Below, piece after piece: positions 25,001 through 36,375 of a stretch of 64,000 nt of DNA; positions within the stretch are counted from its first letter, which is position 1; each line of letters starts with the position of its first letter. The notes below the pieces were generated by a model, which saw only the letters and a list, made by a program, of their open reading frames with translations, did no database searches and was not told where the DNA came from. The position numbers and the translations under genes are program-made. Source of the DNA: Fluviicoccus keumensis (GTDB taxonomy: Bacteria; Pseudomonadota; Gammaproteobacteria; Pseudomonadales; Moraxellaceae). The stretch covers positions 1 through 64,000 of the forward strand of contig NZ_SHKX01000013.1 in assembly GCF_004217445.1 (NCBI RefSeq), in the 5' to 3' direction.

Positions 25001-27715
25001 TTAAAGCGTACGCTTGATTTCGTGCACTTCGTAGATTTCGATCTTGTCGCCTTCACGAATGTCGTTATAGCCCTTCACAGCCATACCGCACTCCATACCG
25101 TTACGAACTTCGTGGACGTCGTCCTTGAAGCGGCGCAACGATTCGAGCTCGCCCTGGAAGACCACCACTTCGTCACGCAGCACGCGGATCGGCTTGTTAC
25201 GGTAGGCAATGCCTTCCAGCACCATGCAACCGGCAGCGGCGCCAAAGCGTGACGAGCGGAAGACGTTACGCACCTGGGCGACGCCTAGAATGTGCTCACG
25301 ATGTTCCGGCGACAGCAGGCCAGACATGGCCGCCTTGACGTCATCGATCATTTCATAGATGACGCTGTAGTAGCGCAGGTCGATTTCGTCCTGCTGGCAC
25401 TTCAGGCGCGCGGCATTGTCGGCGCGAACGTTGAAACCAAGGATAACCGCCCCGGTGGACTCCGCCAGAGAAACGTCGGACTCCGTGATCGCACCGACAC
25501 CGGAGCTGACAATCTTGACCCGGACATCCGCAACACTCAGGTCGTTCAGAGCCTGGGTAATTGCTTCCAGCGAGCCGCGCACATCGGTCTTCAGGACAAT
25601 ATTGACCGACGGAACTTCCTGCTTGCCCATCGTGGCGAACAGGTTTTCCAGCTTCATGCCCTGCGACAGTTCCATCTTGGCCTGACGTTCCTTGTTGGCG
25701 CGGAACTCGGCCACTTCACGGGCCTTGCGCTCATCGTCAACAACCATGAATTCATCACCGGCACCCGGTGCTTCCGGCAGGCCGAGGATTTCCACCGGTA
25801 TCGACGGACCCGCCGACTTGGTCGGCTGGCCGTTCTCGTCAATCATGGCGCGGACGCGGCCGTAATGCTGGCCCGCCAACACCAGGTCACCCGTGCGCAA
25901 CGTACCCTTCTGCACCAGCAGGGTAGCGACAGCGCCGCGGCCCTTGTCGACACGGGCTTCGATCACGACGCCCTGGGCCGTGCCGTCTTCCACGGCTGTC
26001 AGCTCCAGCAACTCTGCCTGGATGAGGATGATTTCCAGCAACTCGTCCACACCTTGACCGGTATGGGCGGAAACCTTGGCAATCGGGGTATCCCCACCCC
26101 ACTCTTCGGGCACCACCTGCTTCACGGTCAGCTCGTTAAGCACGCGATCCGGATCCGCGGATTCCTTATCCATCTTGTTGATGGCAACAATCAGAGGCAC
26201 GCCAGCCGCCCGAGCATGATCAATGGCTTCTGCTGTTTGCGGCATCACGCCGTCATCAGCCGCCACCACCAACACGACGATATCGGTGGCCTTGGCTCCG
26301 CGAGCACGCATCGAGGTAAAGGCAGCGTGGCCCGGCGTATCCAAGAAGGTGATCACGCCGCGCGGCGTGCTCACATGATAAGCCCCGATATGCTGGGTAA
26401 TGCCGCCGGCTTCACCGGCCGCCACTTTGGCGCGACGGATGTAGTCGAGCAATGAGGTCTTGCCATGATCAACGTGACCCATGATCGTCACGACTGGCGG
26501 ACGGGTCGTGGCTTCGCCATCATGCGCCATCGATTCCTTGAGGGAGTCTTCCATCGCCGTGGAGCTGACGTATTCGGGTTGATGCCCCATTTCCTCAACC
26601 ACCAACGCGGCAGTCGCCTGGTCAATCGGCTGGTTCTGGGTAACCACTTCGCCCATCTTCATCAGGACGCGGGTGACTTCCTTGGCCTTGACAGCCATCT
26701 GCTGGGCGAGATCCGCCACCAGAATGGTTTCACCGATTTTGACTTTATACACTTGTTTCTCGACGGGCTTCTCGAAGCCATGCTGCTTCGACAGCGCGGA
26801 ACTGAGCGCACGCTGGGCCGGGCGATAATTCTGCTCTTCCTCACGCTTCTTGCCGCCCTTGTTCTTGCCGCCGCGGGTATTGTTGCCGCCACGACGAATC
26901 TCGCGGTCTTCCTTCGCAAACGAATCCTCAAAGGCGCGACCTACCAGACCACGAGCCAAGGGCACGTCTTCAGCGGAAGAACCGGAATCCGGGCGAGCCG
27001 CGAGATCGGCCGCAATTTTGGCCGCCTGCTCCAGCGTTCGTAGGCGGGCCTTTTCTTCAGCAGCCTTGCGAGCCGCCGACTCCTGCGCCTTGCGCGCTTC
27101 ATCAGCCGCCTTGCGACGAGCTTCTTCCGCTTCGCGACGGGACTTTTCCTCAGGTGACTCAGCCTTTTTCGGCGCGGCAGCCGCCGGCTTCATGACCGCC
27201 AGCTTCTTGTCGCGGGCCGCTTCAGCAGACTTGCGCCCTTCCTCGGTCGGGTGCGCGGCAATCGCCTCATCCTCAGCCTGACGCGCCGCCTCTTCCGCCG
27301 CCTGACGTGCTGCCGCGGCTTCCGCCGTGCGACGAGCCGCTTCTTCCGCCGCCAAACGCGCCGCTTCTTCCTCAGCCGCCTTGCGGGCCGCCTCTTGGGC
27401 TGCTGCCTCATCCGACGGTTTCACGAAGGTACGGGTCTTGCGCACTTCCACGCTAACCGTCTTCGGCTTGCCGCTGGTCGAAGCAGTCGTCTTGATCGTA
27501 CTGACCGTCTTCCGCTTCAATGTAATTTGTTGCGCGTCGCCGGCCGCACCGCCATGACTGCGCTTCAGATGCGCAAGCAGTTGCTGCTTTTCGGCGTCAG
27601 TCACCAGATCATCAGGACCACGACCGGACAAGCCGGCCTCCTGCATCTGGGACACAAGCGTCTCTACTGAACGATCAATGAGTTGCGCAAGTTGTTTGAC
27701 AGTTGTATCAGCCAT
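25001..27715 (-). CDS. infB: Translation initiation factor IF-2
   Basis: IF2 is the GTPase that positions fMet-tRNA on the 30S subunit and promotes subunit joining. The 904-residue protein has an IF2-N domain (residues 1-50), a very long Ala/Glu/Arg/Lys-rich coiled linker (about 95-300, with AARKAAEEEAARLAAEEAA-type repeats), a second IF2-N region, and the G domain with GHVDHGKT near residue 410, DTPGH and NKMD, followed by domains II-IV ending in KIEIYEVHEIKRTL. The linker length is at the long end for gammaproteobacteria. It lies 40 bp downstream of nusA. The start ATG is the first codon of MADTTVKQLAQLI, the conserved N-terminus. Confidence 0.98.
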   Translation of the reverse strand: MADTTVKQLAQLIDRSVETLVSQMQEAGLSGRGPDDLVTDAEKQQLLAHLKRSHGGAAGDAQQITLKRKTVSTIKTTASTSGKPKTVSVEVRKTRTFVKPSDEAAAQEAARKAAEEEAARLAAEEAARRTAEAAAARQAAEEAARQAEDEAIAAHPTEEGRKSAEAARDKKLAVMKPAAAAPKKAESPEEKSRREAEEARRKAADEARKAQESAARKAAEEKARLRTLEQAAKIAADLAARPDSGSSAEDVPLARGLVGRAFEDSFAKEDREIRRGGNNTRGGKNKGGKKREEEQNYRPAQRALSSALSKQHGFEKPVEKQVYKVKIGETILVADLAQQMAVKAKEVTRVLMKMGEVVTQNQPIDQATAALVVEEMGHQPEYVSSTAMEDSLKESMAHDGEATTRPPVVTIMGHVDHGKTSLLDYIRRAKVAAGEAGGITQHIGAYHVSTPRGVITFLDTPGHAAFTSMRARGAKATDIVVLVVAADDGVMPQTAEAIDHARAAGVPLIVAINKMDKESADPDRVLNELTVKQVVPEEWGGDTPIAKVSAHTGQGVDELLEIILIQAELLELTAVEDGTAQGVVIEARVDKGRGAVATLLVQKGTLRTGDLVLAGQHYGRVRAMIDENGQPTKSAGPSIPVEILGLPEAPGAGDEFMVVDDERKAREVAEFRANKERQAKMELSQGMKLENLFATMGKQEVPSVNIVLKTDVRGSLEAITQALNDLSVADVRVKIVSSGVGAITESDVSLAESTGAVILGFNVRADNAARLKCQQDEIDLRYYSVIYEMIDDVKAAMSGLLSPEHREHILGVAQVRNVFRSSRFGAAAGCMVLEGIAYRNKPIRVLRDEVVVFQGELESLRRFKDDVHEVRNGMECGMAVKGYNDIREGDKIEIYEVHEIKRTL

Positions 27716-27755
27716 GTGGCGCGTCGCTCCAAAACAGGATTACCGGCAAGTGTTC

Positions 27756-29225
27756 TTACTTGAACCAGGGTTCGCGGGCTTTCATGATCAGGCGGGCAGC
27801 CTTGTCAGCCCCCAAACCCTCAATATCCGCAATATCATCAATAGCTTGCTCAGCAAGGTCTTCCATGCTGATCACGCCGCGAGCCGCCAGGGCGTAAGCC
27901 AATTGACGGGTCATGCCTTCCATCGACAGCAGGTCTTCGGCCGGTTCGGCCTTTTCCTCGGAGACCAGCGCCTGGGTCAGCAGGGCATCCTTGGCGCGCT
28001 GGCGCAAGGTAGCCACGATATCTTCATCAAAATCAACAATGGCTAGCATTTCCTCGATCGGAACATACGCCACTTCTTCGAGCGTGGTGAACCCTTCGCT
28101 GACCAGGATATTCGCAATATCCTCATCAACCCCGAGATCACGGACAAAGGCCTCGGCAAACTGACGCGTCTCGGACGCCTGCTTGGCATTGGCATCCTCA
28201 ACCGTCATCACGTTCAGACGCCAGCCGGTCAACTCAGATGCCAGGCGAACGTTCTGGCCGGAACGCCCGATCGTTTGCGCCAGCTGATCCGCCTCGACCG
28301 CCACATCCATGGCATGCGCGTCTTCATCCATAATGATAGAGACAACCTCAGCCGGCTGCAGCGCATTGATGACGAACTGGGCAGGATTATCATCCCACAA
28401 CACGATATCCACGCGTTCGCCGCCCAACTCACCGGTCACTGCCTGCACGCGAGTGCCGCGCATGCCGACACAGGCGCCCACCGGATCAATCCGGTGATCA
28501 TTGGTCTTGACGGCAATCTTGGCGCGCACACCCGGGTCACGGGCAGCACCCTTGATTTCAATAATTTCTTCGCCGATTTCCGGGACTTCCTTGCGGAACA
28601 GGGAAATCAGCATTTCGGGACAGGTACGCGAGAGCAGCAGTTGGGCACCGCGCATTTCCCCATTCACCGCATCCAGAATACTGCTGACACGCTCCTTGAG
28701 GCGGAAGTTTTCCTTCGGCAGCATCTGGTCACGGGCCAGATAACCTTCCGCATTGTTCCCCAAGTCCACGATAACGCCGTCGCGAGTAATCTTCTTGACT
28801 TCACCGGTCAGCATTTCACCGATACGCTGGCGATAGGCGTCCACCACCAGCGCACGCTCGGCTTCACGCACTTTCTGCACCATCACCTGCTTGGCTGTCT
28901 GCGCCGCAATACGGCCAAACTCGATGGACGGAATCTGCTCTTCAACCACATCACCGATCTTCAGACCACGCTCTTCCACATCGCTGATTGCCAGCTGCTG
29001 GGCGGGCATCTCATGATCCTCGTCCGCCGTGACAGTCCAACGACGGTAAGTGTCATACTCGCCAGTCTTGCGATTGATGACAACACGGACATCCATCTCG
29101 TCGATATTGTATTTCTTCTTGGTCGCCGCCACCAAAGCCTGTTCCAGCGCCTGGAAAATCGCCTCGCGCGGTACACCCTTTTCGTTACTGACGGACTCAA
29201 CCACCAACAGGATTTCTTTGCTCAT
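27756..29225 (-). CDS. nusA: Transcription elongation/termination factor NusA
   Basis: NusA binds RNA polymerase and nascent RNA, and modulates pausing, termination and antitermination. From the ATG at 29225 (MSKEILLVVESVS, the conserved N-terminus) it has 489 residues. It has an N-terminal RNAP-binding domain, an S1 domain (GEMLTGEVKKITRDGVIVDLG), two KH domains (VGACVGMRGTRVQAV and GRSGQNVRLASELTGW), and two C-terminal acidic AR repeats as in gammaproteobacteria. An in-frame codon at 29243 exists but has no support. The gap to rimP is 24 bp, as expected in a tightly coupled operon. Confidence 0.98.
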   Translation of the reverse strand: MSKEILLVVESVSNEKGVPREAIFQALEQALVAATKKKYNIDEMDVRVVINRKTGEYDTYRRWTVTADEDHEMPAQQLAISDVEERGLKIGDVVEEQIPSIEFGRIAAQTAKQVMVQKVREAERALVVDAYRQRIGEMLTGEVKKITRDGVIVDLGNNAEGYLARDQMLPKENFRLKERVSSILDAVNGEMRGAQLLLSRTCPEMLISLFRKEVPEIGEEIIEIKGAARDPGVRAKIAVKTNDHRIDPVGACVGMRGTRVQAVTGELGGERVDIVLWDDNPAQFVINALQPAEVVSIIMDEDAHAMDVAVEADQLAQTIGRSGQNVRLASELTGWRLNVMTVEDANAKQASETRQFAEAFVRDLGVDEDIANILVSEGFTTLEEVAYVPIEEMLAIVDFDEDIVATLRQRAKDALLTQALVSEEKAEPAEDLLSMEGMTRQLAYALAARGVISMEDLAEQAIDDIADIEGLGADKAARLIMKAREPWFK

Positions 29226-29249
29226 GCTGCTGCCCTGAAACAAGAACGC

Positions 29250-29711
29250 TTAAACATTGGGAACCACATTGCCTTTGTCGATCTGCGCGAACGGCACCTG
29301 CACCACCTTGCCCTCAACCAGCAAATCCAGGACTTCACCCTGAATCTGCTGCAGGACACCCTTGTAACGACGACGACCATCCAGAGGCGCCAGAAGCCGC
29401 ACCAGCACCTCGCCGCCAACAAAACGCTCATATTGGGAAAGCGTGAACAGCGGACGGTCCCAGCCGGGAGAAGAAACCTCGAGAGTGTACTCACCCGCGA
29501 TCGGATCCTCGACGTCCAGCACACCGCTTACCTGATGACTGACCTGGGCGCAGCCATCGACCGACACCCCTTCAGGGCCATCAATATAGATACGCAGACA
29601 GGAGCGCTTCCCCTGAGGAAAGAACTCCAACCCCCACAGTTCATATCCACAGACCGCCACCGCGGGCGACAGCATATCTGTCAATGCCTGGACTTTTTGC
29701 GAAACCGCCAT
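29250..29711 (-). CDS. rimP: Ribosome maturation factor RimP
   Basis: RimP assists 30S assembly around S12 and the central pseudoknot. The 153-residue protein has the two family domains: LTDMLSPAVAVCGYELWGLEF and LRIYIDGPEGVSVDGCAQVSHQVSGVLDVEDPI..YTLEVSSPGWDRPLF in the first, and an SH3-like C-terminus that includes RRYKGVLQQIQGEVLDLL. The ATG at 29711 is preceded by GAGG at 7 nt; a TTG two codons earlier is not needed. It is the first protein gene of the nusA-infB operon and follows an initiator tRNA gene, the same order as metY-rimP-nusA in E. coli. Confidence 0.95.
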   Translation of the reverse strand: MAVSQKVQALTDMLSPAVAVCGYELWGLEFFPQGKRSCLRIYIDGPEGVSVDGCAQVSHQVSGVLDVEDPIAGEYTLEVSSPGWDRPLFTLSQYERFVGGEVLVRLLAPLDGRRRYKGVLQQIQGEVLDLLVEGKVVQVPFAQIDKGNVVPNV

Positions 29712-29723
29712 GCACAAACCTCA

Positions 29724-29753
29724 AAAACAAAAAATGGGCACCAAGGCCCATTT
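29724..29753 (-). terminator. Attenuator-like terminator directly before rimP
   Basis: The stem AAATGGGC/GCCCATTT (29732-29739 with 29746-29753) has a 6-nt loop and is followed on the minus strand by TTTTGTTTTT. The T-run ends only a few bases before the rimP SD, so this element could attenuate the rimP-nusA-infB operon. Confidence 0.75.
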
Positions 29754-29786
29754 CATGCATCCGACAAAAGCACCGGATGCCAGCTG

Positions 29787-29812
29787 AAAAAAAACCCACT
29801 GGAAGTGGGCTT
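29787..29812 (-). terminator. Intrinsic terminator after tRNA-fMet
   Basis: AAGCCCAC pairs with GTGGGTTT (29805-29812 with 29792-29799, one G-U pair) across a 5-nt loop, followed on the minus strand by a run of Ts. A further 7-bp repeat GCATCCG/CGGATGC lies between it and the next terminator. Confidence 0.75.
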
Positions 29813-29829
29813 TTTCATACCTCGGAATA

Positions 29830-29906
<77 letters not shown>

Positions 29907-29997
29907 ACAACAGGAGCGAGAATGTAACCTCTCACCCCAGTAAAGTCAATCACTTATTTCAACTGACTTCATTTTTCTGCCCTTCCCAAGAATAACT

Positions 29998-30082
29998 TGG
30001 TGCGGAAGGGGGGACTTGAACCCCCACGGCTTGCGCCACTACCACCTCAAGGTAGCGTGTCTACCAATTCCACCACCCCCGC
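29998..30082 (-). tRNA. leuU: tRNA-Leu (GAG)
   Basis: This 85-nt class II tRNA has a 7-bp acceptor stem (GCGGGGG with CTTCCGC, two G-U pairs), anticodon loop TTGAGGT (GAG, reading CUC/CUU), a long variable arm, T-arm GGGGG-TTCAAGT-CCCCC and an encoded CCA. It follows secG as leuU does in E. coli. Confidence 0.95.
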
Positions 30083-30111
30083 GGACAGGGCGACAACTTT
30101 ACAGCATTCAA

Positions 30112-30684
30112 TCAGGGATTGCTAGACCCGGCTGGCGCATCCGCCGGAGTTTCAGGCGCCGGGGCAACCGCCGGAGCAGGAACCGCCGCGACCGGCGCCG
30201 GCTCCGCCGGAGCAGCCTCCTTGGCAGCCTTGACTGGCTTGATGACTGCCTTGGGCGCCGCAGGGGCGGCCGGAACGGGGGCGGGAGCCGCCTGCGCCGG
30301 AACCGGGGTCACCTGAACCGCCGGGGCCGCAGCAGGCGCAGCGGCCGGAATAACCGGCTGGCTGGCGGCGCTGGCCGGGACATCGGGATTGGCCGGGGCA
30401 ACCGGCGCCTTCTCAACCACTGCCGGAACAATCGGAGCAACCGGCTGCTCCACTTTCTTCTTGGCAAAAAAGGCGAGCGTGATACTGGTGATGAAAAATG
30501 CGATTGCCAGACCACCGGTCATCTTGGTCAGGAATCCTGCGGAACCGGCGCTACCGAAAACGGTTTGTGAAGAACCGGCGCCGAACGAGGCGCCCATTTC
30601 AGCGCCCTTGCCCTGCTGCATCAGGATGAAGAAGGTCATCACGATAGCAATCAGCACGTGCAGAATCAGAATGAATTGTTCCAT
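30112..30684 (-). CDS. secG: Preprotein translocase subunit SecG
   Basis: SecG is the small accessory subunit of the SecYEG channel in the inner membrane. The first 77 residues match SecG: MEQFILILHVLIAIVMTFFILMQQGKGAEMGASFGAGSSQTVFGSAGSAGFLTKMTGGLAIAFFITSITLAFF, with two membrane helices joined by the conserved cytoplasmic loop. The remaining roughly 110 residues are an almost pure Ala/Pro/Val tail, which makes the protein (190 residues) much longer than the usual 75-135. In the SecG topology this tail would face the periplasm. It sits between tpiA and the tRNA-Leu gene, a conserved position. Confidence 0.95.
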   Translation of the reverse strand: MEQFILILHVLIAIVMTFFILMQQGKGAEMGASFGAGSSQTVFGSAGSAGFLTKMTGGLAIAFFITSITLAFFAKKKVEQPVAPIVPAVVEKAPVAPANPDVPASAASQPVIPAAAPAAAPAVQVTPVPAQAAPAPVPAAPAAPKAVIKPVKAAKEAAPAEPAPVAAVPAPAVAPAPETPADAPAGSSNP

Positions 30685-30698
30685 GAGGGTATCCGCGG

Positions 30699-31451
30699 TT
30701 ACAGCCCTGCCGCACGGCAGATAGCTAGGAAATCGTTGGCCAGCAGGGACGCACCGCCCACGAGGGCTCCGTCAATGTCCGGCATGGCAAAAAGCGAGGC
30801 GGCATTATCTGCTTTTACACTGCCGCCGTAAAGAATGCGCAGACCGGCGGCGATGCCGGGGTTACGTCCGGCAATCACGCCGCGCAGATGGGCATGCATG
30901 GCCTGCGCATCGTCAGGCGTAGCGGTGCGACCGGTGCCGATCGCCCAGACCGGCTCATAGGCAACGACCGCGCCGGCCAGAAAGTCCACACCGCAACAAT
31001 CCGCTATGGCCATCAACTGCGCCGACACCACGGCGAAAGCCTGACCCGCTTCGCGCTGCGCCAGGGTCTCCCCGACACAGATCACCGGAATCATGCCCTC
31101 CTCCACCGTGCGGAGGCTCTTTTCCGCCACCTGCGCATCGGTTTCGCCGTAATACTGGCGGCGCTCGGAATGCCCCACGATGACGTACCGGACTCCGGCT
31201 TCGGCCAACATGCGCGCCGATACCTCGCCGGTAAACGCGCCGTAGCCCGCCTCCGCCGCCACATCCTGGGCCGCCAGCGATACCGACGATCCCGCCAACT
31301 GACGCGCCGACTCCGAAAGATACACAAACGGCGGCGCAACCACGGCCGAGACGCCCGCGGTGACCAACGGCTGAAGCAATGCCTGCGCACTGCGGTAGCC
31401 GCCATTCATTTTCCAGTTCCCAATAACCAGCTTCTGACGGGAATGACTCAT
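30699..31451 (-). CDS. tpiA: Triosephosphate isomerase
   Basis: TpiA interconverts dihydroxyacetone phosphate and glyceraldehyde 3-phosphate in glycolysis. From the ATG at 31451 (MSHSRQKLVIGNWKMNG) it has 250 residues, the usual TIM-barrel length. The catalytic residues are all present: Asn and Lys in GNWKMNG, His in VGHSERR, Glu in AYEPVWAIGTG, the flexible lid GTGRTATPDDAQ, and the phosphate loop LYGGSVK. GAGGAAAAC stands before the start. Its place between glmM and secG is seen in several gamma- and betaproteobacteria. Confidence 0.97.
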   Translation of the reverse strand: MSHSRQKLVIGNWKMNGGYRSAQALLQPLVTAGVSAVVAPPFVYLSESARQLAGSSVSLAAQDVAAEAGYGAFTGEVSARMLAEAGVRYVIVGHSERRQYYGETDAQVAEKSLRTVEEGMIPVICVGETLAQREAGQAFAVVSAQLMAIADCCGVDFLAGAVVAYEPVWAIGTGRTATPDDAQAMHAHLRGVIAGRNPGIAAGLRILYGGSVKADNAASLFAMPDIDGALVGGASLLANDFLAICRAAGL

Positions 31452-31480
31452 GTTTTCCTCATTCGAAATAGGCGCGCGCA

Positions 31481-32818
31481 TCAGGCCAGCGCCGTGCGAA
31501 CCACGTCCGCCAAATGCTGGCAAAGACGGGATATCTGCGCCTGATGCTCACCCTCCACCATGACACGGATGACCGGTTCCGTGCCGGAAGCGCGCAACAG
31601 CACGCGACCGCGGGCACCCAGCTCTGACTCGGCTTGCTCGACCGCCTCGCGCACCAGCGTGTTCTTCATGGGATCGGATTTCTGTCCGATCTTTACATTG
31701 ATCAACTGCTGCGGGAATTTGCTCATTCCCTGACGCAGGTCATGCAGTGAGTGGCCCGCGCGCACGATAGCGGTGAGCACCTGCAGACTGGCGATGATGG
31801 CGTCGCCGGTGGTGGTCTTGTCGAGACAAACCACATGCCCGGAGCCTTCACCACCCAGTGTCCAGCCGCGCTGGGTCAACTGCTCCATGACATAACGGTC
31901 GCCGACCTTGGCGCGAATGAATTCCAGACCCAGGTCACGCAAGGCGACTTCCATGCCCATATTGCTCATCAGGGTGCCAACCACTCCCTGAAGCGGAATG
32001 CCGTCATCCAGTCGCGAACGGGCGATGATGTAGATTATCTCGTCGCCGTCCACCACCGAACCGGTGTGATCCACCATGACAATCCGGTCGCCGTCGCCAT
32101 CAAAAGCGATGCCCAGATCCGCCTTGTTAATCAGGACGGCCGCTTGCAGCGCCTGGGGATGGGTTGACCCGCAATCCGCATTGATATTGAAGCCGTTGGG
32201 TTCGCAACCCACGGTGATGACTTCCGCACCCAGCTCCCGGAACACCGCCGGACCGACCTGATACGTGGCACCGTTGGCGCAGTCCACCACGATCTTGAGC
32301 CCGCGCAAGCTGAGGTGATACGGAAAGCTGGCCTTGCAAAATTCGATGTAACGACCCTTGGCGTCTTCCTGACGCAAGGTTTTACCCAAGGCATCGGGAT
32401 TATCAATGGTCATCGGCTTGTCCAGCCAGGACTCGATTTCCTGCTCGACCGAGTCCGGCAATTTTTTGCCATCCGCGGAAAAGAATTTGATGCCGTTATC
32501 AAAATAAGGGTTATGGGATGCCGAAATCACGACACCGGCGCTGGCATGAAAGGCGCGGGCCAGATGGGCGACCGCCGGGGTCGGCATGGGGCCGAGCAGG
32601 CGTACATCGACTCCGGCGGCGGATAACCCCGACTGCAGGGCCGATTCCAGCAAATAACCCGACAGGCGCGTATCCTTGCCAATCACCACCGAAGGCTTGC
32701 CGCTGGCGGCCAGCACCTTGCCCGCCGCCCACCCCAGCTTCAGCGCAAACTCCGGCACGATCGGCATCTCACCCACTCTGCCGCGCACACCATCCGTTCC
32801 GAAATACTGTCGGCTCAT
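31481..32818 (-). CDS. glmM: Phosphoglucosamine mutase
   Basis: GlmM converts glucosamine 6-phosphate to glucosamine 1-phosphate for UDP-GlcNAc, the precursor of peptidoglycan and LPS. The 445-residue protein shows the N-terminal GTDGVRG, the phosphorylated serine in ISASHNP (Ser101), the metal loop DGDGDR, and the sugar-binding GGEGSGH. It lies 4 bp after folP in the conserved folP-glmM pair and 29 bp before tpiA. Confidence 0.98.
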   Translation of the reverse strand: MSRQYFGTDGVRGRVGEMPIVPEFALKLGWAAGKVLAASGKPSVVIGKDTRLSGYLLESALQSGLSAAGVDVRLLGPMPTPAVAHLARAFHASAGVVISASHNPYFDNGIKFFSADGKKLPDSVEQEIESWLDKPMTIDNPDALGKTLRQEDAKGRYIEFCKASFPYHLSLRGLKIVVDCANGATYQVGPAVFRELGAEVITVGCEPNGFNINADCGSTHPQALQAAVLINKADLGIAFDGDGDRIVMVDHTGSVVDGDEIIYIIARSRLDDGIPLQGVVGTLMSNMGMEVALRDLGLEFIRAKVGDRYVMEQLTQRGWTLGGEGSGHVVCLDKTTTGDAIIASLQVLTAIVRAGHSLHDLRQGMSKFPQQLINVKIGQKSDPMKNTLVREAVEQAESELGARGRVLLRASGTEPVIRVMVEGEHQAQISRLCQHLADVVRTALA

Positions 32819-32822
32819 TTTC

Positions 32823-33661
32823 TTATCTCCAAGGTAACAAGGCGGCCGCTACAGCCACCGCTTCACGTGTGGCCCTGACATCATGCGTGCGGACGATGGC
32901 CGCGCCGCGCTCCACGGCCAATGCGGCGGCGGTGACACCGGCATACAGCCGCTGATCCACCGCAGCGCCGCCCAGAATGCCGCCCAACATGCTTTTACGG
33001 GACATGCCCACCAGCAGCGGCAGGTCACCGACACGAATTTCGCGAAGGCGGGCCAACAGTTCCAGATTATGCGTCAGTGTCTTGCCGAAACCAAAACCCG
33101 GATCCAGGATCAACCGGTCGGCCGTAATGCCGGCGGCGACACAGGCCTCCACCCGATCCGCCAGCCAGCCCCGCACCTCGTCAACCACATTGTCGTAGGC
33201 GGGCGCCTGCTGCATGGTCTGCGGCTGCCCCTGCATGTGCATGATGCAGACCGGCAGTCCGGAATCACGGGCAGCCTGCATGGCGCCGGGACGGGTCAGG
33301 GAGCGGACGTCGTTGATCAATCCCGCGCCGCGCGCGGCAGATTCGGTCATGACCACGGGGGAAGAGGTATCGATAGAAACTATAATATCAAACCGGGACG
33401 CGATCGCCTCAAGCACCGGCAACAGGCGATCAAGCTCTTCCTGGTCGGAAACGGGCGGCGCGCCGGGACGGGTGGATTCCGCCCCAAGATCAATAATGGC
33501 TGCGCCTTCCGCCAACATCTGCGACGCATGCCGAAGGGCGTCATCCAGACGCAAAAAACGACCGCCATCAGAAAAGGAATCGGGGGTGACATTGAGCACC
33601 CCCATGACTACCGGCTGCGACAGGTCCAGATGACGGCTGCCGCAGGAAAGCACCGCAGACA

Positions 33662-33662
<1 letters not shown>
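32823..33662 (-). CDS. folP: Dihydropteroate synthase
   Basis: FolP condenses p-aminobenzoate with dihydropterin pyrophosphate in folate synthesis and is the sulfonamide target. The 279-residue TIM-barrel protein shows VMGVLNVTPDSFSDGG, AAIIDLGAESTRPGA, the SIDTSSPVVMTESAARGAGLINDV region and LILDPGFGFGKTLTHNLELL. The ATG at 33662 overlaps the ftsH stop by one base (TGATG), which points to translational coupling to ftsH. Confidence 0.97.
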
Positions 33663-35581
<1,919 letters not shown>

Positions 35582-35664
35582 GGGTCAGGATCCTTTAGGC
35601 GTTTCAACTGCTCGGAAGCCTCTTGTCCCCGGATCGGGGCAGGCGCCACTCGCGGGCCAAGACA

Positions 35665-36309
35665 CTATTGTGCCTTGAAGCCCCCGGCCAACAAGTACAT
35701 TTCTCGTGAACGCGACCGCGATGCATCCGGCTTGCGGCTCTTCAGGGTGGTGAAATTAGTCTGGACGGCCTTGCGGTACTCGTCATAGCCTTCGCCCTGA
35801 AAAACCTTGACCAGGAATTGACCGCCCGGCTTAAGCACCCGGATCGCGAAATCCAGCGCCAGCTCACACAGATAAAAGGCGCGCGGCTGGTCCACCGCGG
35901 CATTACCGGAAGTATTGGGGGCCATATCTGAAATTACAAGGTCGACCGGACGGCCGTTGAGTATCTCCAGCAGCCGCGAGAACACTTCCTCCTCGCGAAA
36001 GTCGCCCTGCAGGAAGGTGACGCCGGGCAACGGGTCCATGTCAAGAATGTCGGAGGCGATGGTGACGCCGTTGTCACCGACCAGGCGGGCGACAATCTGC
36101 GACCAGCTACCCGGGGCCGCGCCCAGGTCAACCACGGTCATGCCGGGACGGATGATCTTGTCCTTTTCCTGGATTTCCAGCAGCTTGTAGGCCGCACGCG
36201 CACGATAGCCATCCTTGTGGGCCCGCTGCACATAAGGGTCTTCGAAATGCTCTTTCAGCCAATCCTTGCTGCTTTTGCTGAGATTCCGGTTGTTGATGCG
36301 TACCGCCAC
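35665..36309 (-). CDS. rlmE: 23S rRNA 2'-O-methyltransferase (U2552)
   Basis: RlmE (FtsJ/RrmJ) methylates U2552 of the A-loop in 50S assembly and is heat-induced in E. coli. I start at GTG 36309 (MAVRINNRNLSKSSKDWLKEH), giving 214 residues; upstream sequence in frame overlaps yhbY and its promoter region. The SAM-binding motif VVDLGAAPGSWSQ, the acidic DMAPNTSG, and the catalytic Lys in VKVFQGEG are present. It leads the rlmE-ftsH-folP-glmM series and is divergent from yhbY, as in E. coli. Confidence 0.95.
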   Translation of the reverse strand: MAVRINNRNLSKSSKDWLKEHFEDPYVQRAHKDGYRARAAYKLLEIQEKDKIIRPGMTVVDLGAAPGSWSQIVARLVGDNGVTIASDILDMDPLPGVTFLQGDFREEEVFSRLLEILNGRPVDLVISDMAPNTSGNAAVDQPRAFYLCELALDFAIRVLKPGGQFLVKVFQGEGYDEYRKAVQTNFTTLKSRKPDASRSRSREMYLLAGGFKAQ

Positions 36310-36375
36310 AATGCGTGAAACCTGAACTTGGGTTAAAATAACCGCTCTTTTTATCAAGTTTCGAGCCTTTTCGCC

